From Neisseria perflava (lineage in GTDB: Bacteria > Pseudomonadota > Gammaproteobacteria > Burkholderiales > Neisseriaceae), in NCBI RefSeq assembly GCF_024170405.1, contig NZ_JALJYC010000001.1:1-64000 (forward strand): 64,000 bases of DNA. The letters are read 5' to 3'. Positions 58,189-64,000 of this stretch are shown one piece after another; position 1 is the stretch's first letter; the number at the start of each line of letters is the position of its first letter. Position numbers and translations under genes: made by a program. The notes beneath the pieces were generated by a model. The model did no database searches, was not told the DNA's origin, and was given only the letters and a program-made list of their open reading frames with translations.

Positions 58189-60579
58189 ATGACCGACCAA
58201 AAACACGAAGAATACGGCGCAGACAGCATTCAGGTGCTCGAAGGCCTGGAGGCGGTACGCAAACGCCCGGGTATGTATATCGGCGATACGCAGGACGGCA
58301 GCGGCCTGCACCATATGGTGTTTGAAGTATTGGACAACGCCATCGACGAGGCATTGGCCGGTTATTGCGACAAAATCCGCGTAATTATCCATGCCGACAA
58401 TTCCGTCAGCGTGTCCGACAACGGGCGCGGCATGCCCACCGGCATCCACCCGAAAGAGGGCATTTCGGCGGCGGAAGTGATTATGACCATTCTGCATGCG
58501 GGCGGTAAGTTTGATAACAACAACTACAAAATCTCCGGCGGCCTGCACGGTGTGGGCGTGTCGGTGGTCAATGCGCTTTCCGACTGGGTGACGCTGACGA
58601 TTTACCGCGACGGCAAGGAGCATTTTGTCAAATTTGTTAACGGCGCAGCGGAAAAACCGCTGGCGGTGGTCGGCGATACCAACAAAAAAGGCACGACCGT
58701 GCGCTTTTTGGCCAGCACCGAAACTTTCGGCGAGATTGATTACAGCTTTGATGTGCTGGCTAAGCGTATCCGCGAATTGTCTTTCCTCAACAACGGCGTG
58801 GATATCGAATTGACCGACGAGCGCAACGGTCGTCACGAGAGCTTCGCGCTGTCGGGCGGCGTGGCCGGTTTTGTGCAATACATGAACCGCAAAAAAACGC
58901 CGCTGCATGAAAAAATCTTCTATGCCAACGGCGAAAAAGACGGCATGGGCGTGGAAGTGGCAATGCAGTGGAACGACAGCTATCAGGAATCCGTGCAATG
59001 CTTTACCAACAATATCCCGCAGCGCGACGGCGGTTCGCACCTGACCGCGCTGCGCCAAGTGATGACGCGCACGATTAACAGCTACATCGAAGCCAACGAA
59101 GTGGCGAAAAAAGCCAAAGTCGATACCGGTGGCGACGACATGCGCGAGGGTTTGACCTGCGTATTGTCGGTAAAACTGCCCGACCCGAAATTCTCTTCGC
59201 AAACCAAAGAAAAACTGGTATCCAGCGAAATCGGCCCGGTGGTAAGTGAAGTCATCGGTCAGGCCTTGAGCGAATTTTTGGAAGAAAACCCCACCGAAGC
59301 CAAAATCATCACCGGCAAAATCGTCGAGGCCGCCCGCGCCCGCGAAGCCGCGCGTAAGGCGCGTGAGCTGACCCGCCGCAAAGGGGTAATGGACGGTTTG
59401 GGTCTGCCGGGCAAACTGGCCGACTGTCAGGAAAAAGATCCGGCGCTGTCTGAATTGTATCTGGTGGAGGGCGACTCCGCCGGTGGTTCGGCCAAGCAAG
59501 GCCGCGACCGCAAATTCCAAGCGATTTTGCCGCTCAAAGGTAAGATTTTGAACGTGGAAAAAGCGCGTTTTGAAAAAATGCTTGCCAGCCAAGAAGTCGC
59601 CACACTGATTACCGCGCTGGGTGCGGGGATTGGCAAGGAAGAGTTTAATCCGGAGAAACTGCGTTACCACCGCATCATCATCATGACCGATGCCGACGTG
59701 GACGGTGCGCACATCCGCACGCTGCTTTTGACCTTCTTCTACCGTCAAATGCCCGAGCTGGTCGAGCGCGGCTACATCTACATCGCGCAGCCGCCGCTTT
59801 ACAAAGCCAAATACGGCAAGCAGGAGCGCTATCTGCAAGACGAGGAAGAGAAGGACGAATGGCTGTTGAGCTTGGCGATTGACAAGGCCAAAATCGTTTC
59901 AGACGGCCAAACCCTCGAAGGCGAGGCGTTGGCAAAAGTCGCCAATCAATTCCTGCACGCGCGCGCCGTGATTGCGCAAGAGAGCCGCGTGATTGACGAT
60001 TTGGTGTTGAACGCCATGCTGTATGCCGCGCCGGTGGATTTGTCCACCACCGAAAGCACCGACAAAGCGATTGCCGAGCTGTCTGCCTTGCTGGACGAAA
60101 AAGAAGTGGCGCTGGAGCGCGTGGAAGGTCACGAAGGCGGCCATTTCATCAAAATCACCCGCAAGCTGCACGGCAATGTGATGGTGAGCTACATCGAGCC
60201 GAAGTTCCTTAACAGCAAGTCCTACCAAATCATCAGCCAAACCGCCGCCGCGCTCAAAGGCCTGATGGGGGATAATGCCGTGTTGGTCAAAGGCGAAACC
60301 GAGCAGCCGGTCGGCAGCTTTGCCGAAGCGCTCGATATCCTGATGGCTGCCGCGCAAAAAGGCATGAGCATCCAGCGCTACAAAGGCTTGGGCGAGATGA
60401 ACCCCGAGCAGCTGTGGGAAACCACCATGGATCCGAACGTGCGCCGCTTGCTGAAAGTGAAAATCGAAGACGCGATTGCCGCCGACGAAGTATTCGTGAC
60501 CCTGATGGGCGACGAAGTCGAACCGCGCCGCGCCTTTATCGAAAACAATGCGCTAGTGGCGCAGAATATTGATGCGTAA
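58189..60579 (+). CDS. gyrB: DNA gyrase subunit B
   Basis: GyrB is the ATPase subunit of gyrase. The 796 residues have the GHKL ATPase motifs EVLDNAIDEALAGYCD near residue 42, DNGRGMPTGIHPKEG near 73, and GGLHGVGVSVVNALSD near 115. The TOPRIM domain has LVEGDSAGGSAKQGRDR near 425 and IIIMTDADVDGAHIRT near 500. A DUS codes SDGQT in frame. The ATG at 58189 is well placed. YacG, in the pil cluster of this window, could inhibit it. Confidence 0.97.
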   Translation: MTDQKHEEYGADSIQVLEGLEAVRKRPGMYIGDTQDGSGLHHMVFEVLDNAIDEALAGYCDKIRVIIHADNSVSVSDNGRGMPTGIHPKEGISAAEVIMTILHAGGKFDNNNYKISGGLHGVGVSVVNALSDWVTLTIYRDGKEHFVKFVNGAAEKPLAVVGDTNKKGTTVRFLASTETFGEIDYSFDVLAKRIRELSFLNNGVDIELTDERNGRHESFALSGGVAGFVQYMNRKKTPLHEKIFYANGEKDGMGVEVAMQWNDSYQESVQCFTNNIPQRDGGSHLTALRQVMTRTINSYIEANEVAKKAKVDTGGDDMREGLTCVLSVKLPDPKFSSQTKEKLVSSEIGPVVSEVIGQALSEFLEENPTEAKIITGKIVEAARAREAARKARELTRRKGVMDGLGLPGKLADCQEKDPALSELYLVEGDSAGGSAKQGRDRKFQAILPLKGKILNVEKARFEKMLASQEVATLITALGAGIGKEEFNPEKLRYHRIIIMTDADVDGAHIRTLLLTFFYRQMPELVERGYIYIAQPPLYKAKYGKQERYLQDEEEKDEWLLSLAIDKAKIVSDGQTLEGEALAKVANQFLHARAVIAQESRVIDDLVLNAMLYAAPVDLSTTESTDKAIAELSALLDEKEVALERVEGHEGGHFIKITRKLHGNVMVSYIEPKFLNSKSYQIISQTAAALKGLMGDNAVLVKGETEQPVGSFAEALDILMAAAQKGMSIQRYKGLGEMNPEQLWETTMDPNVRRLLKVKIEDAIAADEVFVTLMGDEVEPRRAFIENNALVAQNIDA

Positions 60580-60607
60580 GCGTTTTCTTAATTAAATGCA
60601 TGGCGAA

Positions 60608-60643
60608 ATGCCGTCTGAAAAATGAGATTTTTTCAGACGGCAT
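60608..60643 (+). terminator. DUS hairpin after gyrB
   Basis: ATGCCGTCTGAA at 60608-60619 pairs with its reverse at 60632-60643, followed by T-rich sequence. Confidence 0.85.
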
Positions 60644-60663
60644 TTTTGTTTTTTTATAAGTTA

Positions 60664-60936
60664 ACGTGAGTTCGGTATAAGCAGATAGAATATCTTTTTA
60701 AATTTCAGAAACGTGTTTCTTCCGGCAGACAGAATCCGCGAGGATTCGTCATTCCCGCGCAGGCGGGAATCCAGAAGCCCGGTATTTCTGTAATGTTTTT
60801 AAAGTATCAGAAGCTCAAACGTCTGGATTCCCGCCTGCGCGGGAATGACGAAAATCTGGCGATTTTCTGTCTACCGAGATATCTTATGATTCTGAAAATA
60901 ATAAAAATATTTAAAACGCTTATCCAGAACTCACGT
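60664..60936. mobile_element. ACGTGAG MITE-like element, copy B
   Basis: The 273-bp element shares both ends with copy A (ACGTGAGTTCGG... and its inverse). It is flanked by the 6-bp direct repeat AAGTTA (60658-60663, 60937-60942). Its centre holds two inverted dRS3 20-mers. Confidence 0.8.
60751..60846. repeat. NIME-type unit: dRS3-RS-dRS3
   Basis: ATTCCCGCGCAGGCGGGAAT at 60751-60770 and its inverse-related copy at 60827-60846 fit the dRS3 consensus ATTCCC-N8-GGGAAT. They bracket a 56-bp spacer. It lies at the apex of MITE copy B. Confidence 0.9.
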
Positions 60937-61012
60937 AAGTTAGATAAAGCAGAGTAGGTTTGAACGACTGTATCCCAACCTTCGTGGCTTATGGTATGAA
61001 CGATGTTCATCC

Positions 61013-61044
61013 ATGCCGTCTGAATGTCAAATTTCAGACGGCAT
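61013..61044. repeat. Inverted ATGCCGTCTGAA pair upstream of katA
   Basis: DUS at 61013-61024 and its reverse at 61033-61044. Confidence 0.75.
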
Positions 61045-61091
61045 TTTAACAAATGGCTATCAAAAATTAATCTTTAATTCAAAATAGCTAA

Positions 61092-61107
61092 ATGAAATCG
61101 GTTTCAT
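61092..61107. promoter_or_regulatory. Palindrome in the katA control region
   Basis: ATGAAA-TCGG-TTTCAT is a perfect 6-4-6 palindrome. ATAG tetramers at 61084 and 61106 are 22 bp apart, as in OxyR sites, but the intervening CTAT elements are not conserved. Confidence 0.4.
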
Positions 61108-61170
61108 AGCTTTAATAGCCAAAATTTTAAAGTATCATGCATTTCATAGTTTGAAGCAAAGGAGAAGCGC

Positions 61171-61245
61171 ATGAGCATTGAAGAAATAAATTGCCAAGAA
61201 ACCGGCTACGAATACGCTTTCCGCCAGATTGCGGATTATCAATAA
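61171..61245 (+). CDS. Possible 24-residue leader peptide upstream of katA
   Basis: A short frame begins at ATG 61171 with a strong AAAGGAG Shine-Dalgarno 7 nt before it, and ends TAA at 61243-61245. It begins MSIEEINC and ends FRQIADYQ, with one cysteine. It ends 47 nt before the katA ATG. It may be a leader ORF affecting katA, or a remnant of a lost gene. No family is recognised. Confidence 0.45.
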   Translation: MSIEEINCQETGYEYAFRQIADYQ

Positions 61246-61291
61246 GCGGTTCGCCACCACCCGACCACCCCAAGCAAAAGGAACACAAACC

Positions 61292-62803
61292 ATGAGCCAA
61301 AAATGTCCCGTTACCCATCTGACCCGTCCCAACGGCGCGCCCGTTGTCGATAACCAAAACTCCATGACTGCCGGCTCGCGAGGGCCGCTGTTGGCGCAAG
61401 ACGTGTGGCTGCACGAAAAACTCGGCCACTTCGCCCGCGAAGTGATTCCCGAGCGCCGTATGCACGCCAAAGGCAGCGGCGCATTCGGTACGTTTACCGT
61501 GACCCACGATATCACAAAATACACCCGCGCCGCGATTTTCAGCGAAGTGGGCAAAAAAACCGAAATGTTCGCCCGCTTTACCACCGTGGCGGGCGAGCGC
61601 GGTGCAGCCGATGCCGAGCGCGACATCCGTGGTTTCGCCCTCAAGTTTTATACCGAAGAGGGCAACTGGGACATGGTCGGCAACAATACGCCGGTATTTT
61701 TCCTGCGCGACCCGCGTAAGTTTCCTGATTTAAACAAAGCGGTAAAACGCGATCCGCGCACCAACCTGCGCAGCGCGACGAACAACTGGGATTTTTGGAC
61801 GCTGCTGCCGGAAGCTTTCCACCAAGTGACCGTGGTGATGAGCGATCGCGGCATTCCCGCCAGCTACCGCCATATGCACGGTTTCGGCAGCCATACGTAC
61901 AGCTTTTGGAATCACGAGGGCGAACGCTTTTGGGTGAAATTCCATTTCCGCACCCAGCAGGGCATTAAAAACCTGACCAACGAAGAGGCCGCCGCCATCA
62001 TCGCCAACGACCGCGAAAGCCATCAGCGCGATTTGTATGAAGCCATCGAGCGCGGCGATTTCCCGAAATGGACGATGTATGTGCAAATCATGCCCGAAGC
62101 CGACGCCGAGAAAGTGCCGTATCATCTGTTTGATTTGACCAAAGTGTGGCCGAAAGGCGATTATCCGCTGATTGAAGTGGGCGAATTCGAGCTCAACCGT
62201 AATCCGGACAACTTCTTCGCCGACGTGGAGCAATCCGCTTTTGCGCCGAGCAATCTGGTGCCGGGTATCGGCGTGTCGCCGGACAAAATGTTGCAGGCGC
62301 GCCTGTTTAACTATGCCGACGCGCAACGCTACCGCTTGGGTGCGAACTTCCACCAAATTCCGGTGAACGCGCCGCGCTGCCTCGTATTCAGTAACGCCCG
62401 CGACGGACAAGGCCGCGTGGACGGCAACTACGGCAGCCTGCCGCACTACGAGCCCAACAGCTTCGGCCAATGGCAGGAGCAGCCGCAATACGCCGAGCCG
62501 CCTTTGAAAATCAACGGCGACGCCGCGCATTGGAACTTCCGCGAAGACGATGCCGATTATTTCAGCCAGCCGCGCGCGTTGTTTAATCTGATGAGCGACT
62601 GTCAGAAACAAGTCTTGTTCAGCAACACCGCTGCGGCGATGGGCGACGCTTTGGATTTCATCAAATATCGCCATATCCGCAACTGCTACGCTTGCGATCC
62701 GGCTTACGGCGAAGGCGTCGCCAAAGCGCTGGGCATGACCGTGGCCGACGCGCAAGCCGCCCGCGCCACCGATCCGGCAATGGGTCAGGGCGGGCTGCTG
62801 TGA
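61292..62803 (+). CDS. katA: Catalase (monofunctional, heme)
   Basis: KatA disproportionates hydrogen peroxide. The 503-residue protein has the catalytic histidine in PERRMHAKGSGAFG near residue 55, the asparagine in MVGNNTPVFFLRDP near 128, and the heme tyrosine in RLFNYADAQRYRLG near 337. Tetramer contacts and the absence of a flavodoxin-like C-terminal domain make it a small-subunit clade catalase. The ATG at 61292 gives MSQKCPVTHLTRPNG; upstream in-frame codons are not supported. A candidate 24-residue frame and a palindrome lie upstream. Confidence 0.96.
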   Translation: MSQKCPVTHLTRPNGAPVVDNQNSMTAGSRGPLLAQDVWLHEKLGHFAREVIPERRMHAKGSGAFGTFTVTHDITKYTRAAIFSEVGKKTEMFARFTTVAGERGAADAERDIRGFALKFYTEEGNWDMVGNNTPVFFLRDPRKFPDLNKAVKRDPRTNLRSATNNWDFWTLLPEAFHQVTVVMSDRGIPASYRHMHGFGSHTYSFWNHEGERFWVKFHFRTQQGIKNLTNEEAAAIIANDRESHQRDLYEAIERGDFPKWTMYVQIMPEADAEKVPYHLFDLTKVWPKGDYPLIEVGEFELNRNPDNFFADVEQSAFAPSNLVPGIGVSPDKMLQARLFNYADAQRYRLGANFHQIPVNAPRCLVFSNARDGQGRVDGNYGSLPHYEPNSFGQWQEQPQYAEPPLKINGDAAHWNFREDDADYFSQPRALFNLMSDCQKQVLFSNTAAAMGDALDFIKYRHIRNCYACDPAYGEGVAKALGMTVADAQAARATDPAMGQGGLL

Positions 62804-62868
62804 TGTGGCTGGATTTGGGCGAACTGCTGGCGCAAACCGTCGGCAGCCAAACCCGTAAGCAAAAATAG
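62803..62868 (+). CDS. Tiny frame overlapping the katA stop
   Basis: A TGATG overlap places an ATG at 62803 with a 21-residue frame ending TAG at 62868, beginning MWLDLGELLAQTVG. There is no independent ribosome binding site, so translation would depend on coupling. It may be fortuitous. Confidence 0.2.
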   Translation: MWLDLGELLAQTVGSQTRKQK

Positions 62869-62884
62869 CATAATAAATAGATAA

Positions 62885-62949
62885 AGGCCGTCTGAAACGG
62901 TGTTAAAACGGAATCGAAGATTTCTGTTTAACACCGTTTCAGACGGCCT
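62885..62949. terminator. Long DUS hairpin after katA
   Basis: A 23-bp perfect stem (62885-62907 with 62927-62949), DUS extended by ACGGTGTTAAA, with a 19-nt loop. It lies between katA and the convergent hypothetical gene. Confidence 0.85.
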
Positions 62950-62965
62950 TTTTATGCTGGATCAT

Positions 62966-63349
62966 TTAAGATTTAGGCGCTAATTCAACCATTAAGGCAT
63001 TATCCGCAATCTGCGCCGCTGTAATGCGGTGGGTTTTCAACACGCTTTTAAATTCGCCGAACACGGCAAGGTTGATTTGCAGGGTTTGGGCGCGGGTGTC
63101 GAGCGAGAGCTTTTTGGTGCGGATGTCGCCGAAAATGCCCGCCGCGCTTTTGGCTAAGAGCGACGCGCCCCAGCCGAGGGCATAGGAAAATTGCAGTGTG
63201 TCGTCGCCGTGGCCGGTGAGGGTCAGATCAATGTTGACGAGATAGCGGGCACGGATGTTATCCGGCGCGGTTTGGGTCAGCGCAACGGTTTTGCCGCTTT
63301 GCTTTTCCAACATGGCGGTGATTTCGGCCAGCGTTTTATGGATTTGCAT
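62966..63349 (-). CDS. Hypothetical protein
   Basis: The 127-residue protein starts MQIHKTLAEITAMLEKQSGK, then has ARYLVNIDLTLTGHGDDTLQ, a hydrophobic glycine-rich loop LGWGASLLAKSAAGIFGDI, and LQINLAVFGEFKSVLKTHRI. No signal peptide or known domain is apparent. The ATG at 63349 is chosen because the longer frame would overlap the avtA promoter. It diverges from avtA. The function is unknown. Confidence 0.6.
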   Translation of the reverse strand: MQIHKTLAEITAMLEKQSGKTVALTQTAPDNIRARYLVNIDLTLTGHGDDTLQFSYALGWGASLLAKSAAGIFGDIRTKKLSLDTRAQTLQINLAVFGEFKSVLKTHRITAAQIADNALMVELAPKS

Positions 63350-63420
63350 GATGGTTTTGGGTATTGGAAGGGAAGCTGCGTATAATATCATGCCATGATT
63401 TTGATTTTGGGGAGCATGTC

Positions 63421-64000
63421 ATGCAATTTTCAAATTTCGGCCAAAAATTCACACAGCACAGCGGTATTTTGCAGCTGATGGACGATTTGGGCAACGCGCT
63501 GAACAGCGATAAGCCGGTGAACATGCTCGGCGGCGGCAATCCGGCGCGGATAGCGGCGGTGAACGAGGTGTTTGCCGAAGTGTTCGCGCAGATGGCGGCG
63601 GAGAATGCGGTGGAAAACATCGGCAATTATTCCACGCCGCAGGGCGATGCCAAGCTGATTGCCGCGCTGGTGGCGTTTTTTAACCGCGAATACGGCTGGG
63701 GTTTGACGGCGGAAAATATCGCCCTCACCAATGGTTCGCAAAACGCTTTTTTCTATTTATTCAACCTCTTCGGCGGCAAATACACTTCAGACGGCCTCGA
63801 TACCGACAAAGCCATCCTGCTGCCGCTCGCGCCCGAGTATATCGGTTATGCCGACGTGCATATCGAAGGGCAGCACTTTATTTTGGTCAAACCGCAGATT
63901 GAGGCGGTGGAACACAACGGCCAAAGCGGTTTTTTCAAATACCGCGTGGATTTCGCCGCGCTGGAAAACCTGCCCGAGCTCAAGGCGGGCAAAATCGGCG
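63421..64000 (+). CDS. avtA: Valine-pyruvate aminotransferase (5' part, runs off the window)
   Basis: AvtA transfers an amino group between valine and pyruvate. The visible 193 codons start MQFSNFGQKFTQHSGILQLM. They hold GGGNPARIAAVNEVF near residue 38, NYSTPQGDAKLIAALVAFF near 70, and LTNGSQNAFFYLFNLFGGKY near 103 (the PLP-phosphate contacts in fold-type I enzymes). A DUS codes YTSDGLDTD. The PLP lysine lies beyond the window. The frame is open to the last base, so the gene is partial here. Confidence 0.93.
   Translation, partial: MQFSNFGQKFTQHSGILQLMDDLGNALNSDKPVNMLGGGNPARIAAVNEVFAEVFAQMAAENAVENIGNYSTPQGDAKLIAALVAFFNREYGWGLTAENIALTNGSQNAFFYLFNLFGGKYTSDGLDTDKAILLPLAPEYIGYADVHIEGQHFILVKPQIEAVEHNGQSGFFKYRVDFAALENLPELKAGKIG

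Noticed and set aside
62803..62868. Certain gene after katA
   Set aside because: Kept only as a low-confidence feature: 21 codons with no ribosome binding site other than the TGATG overlap.
1..64000. CRISPR array
   Set aside because: Repeats found are DUS, REP, MITE, dRS3 and short iterons; none alternates with regular unique spacers, and no cas gene is present.

Overview
The window is chromosomal DNA from a Neisseria species, most likely a commensal. The evidence is the very dense DNA uptake sequence (DUS): the 12-mer AGGCCGTCTGAA dominates, with a minority of ATGCCGTCTGAA, and many copies sit as inverted pairs in gene-end hairpins. Neisserial dRS3/NIME repeats, a FetA-FetBCDE iron locus and the pilF-pilG-pilD-coaE order agree with this. 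I cannot name the species. Preference for the AG form of the DUS and a sigma-54-type promoter upstream of the pilin gene both point away from N. meningitidis and N. gonorrhoeae.

Layout. 0.1-9.8 kb: metabolic genes glnE, thiE, a MoeB/ThiF-family E1-like protein, moaC, ppc and a MetE-C-like methyltransferase; a MITE-like element follows ppc. 9.9-18.5 kb: a siderophore-iron locus on the minus strand (fetA-like receptor, fepA-like enterobactin receptor, fetB lipoprotein, fetC and fetD permeases, fetE ATPase). 18.9-20.9 kb: groES-groEL behind a heat-shock-type promoter. 21.2-27.0 kb: a membrane protein, tRNA-Phe, then a small integrative element: a P4-type integrase, an AT-rich coiled-coil protein, an AlpA-like regulator, two small HTH-like proteins and a zinc-ribbon protein, with iteron-like repeats. 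27.5-32.2 kb: pilF, pilG, pilD, coaE, yacG, the type IV pilus assembly ATPase, inner-membrane platform and prepilin peptidase plus housekeeping genes. 32.3-46.8 kb: Lrp regulator with a divergent EamA transporter, ispH-lspA, prlC, an MscS-type channel, a small lipoprotein, uvrD, a phosphohexomutase, gapA and aroG. 46.9-49.0 kb: a HigBA-type toxin-antitoxin pair and two tandem type IV pilins. 49.0-50 kb: a pile-up of intergenic repeats. 49.9-64 kb: anmK, rnm, two tiny ORFs, dnaE, gntK, a CidA/LrgA-LrgB pair, gyrB, katA, a hypothetical gene and the start of avtA.

The genes group into working units. The iron locus covers the outer-membrane receptors, periplasmic binding protein and ABC importer. 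pilF/pilG/pilD would assemble the pilins encoded at 48 kb. lspA would process the lipoproteins seen here (FetB and the 93-residue protein).

The most unusual content is non-coding. There are at least four families of short mobile or palindromic repeats, some nested inside each other, and two ACGTGAG elements carry clean 6-bp target duplications. DUS copies are also used as gene parts: a shared fetC stop/fetD start, C-terminal stops of coaE, lspA and rnm, and mirror-image start regions of lrp and its divergent neighbour. I found no CRISPR array, no rRNA, no prophage structural genes and no clear new defence system. The least explained coding material is the tRNA-Phe element.
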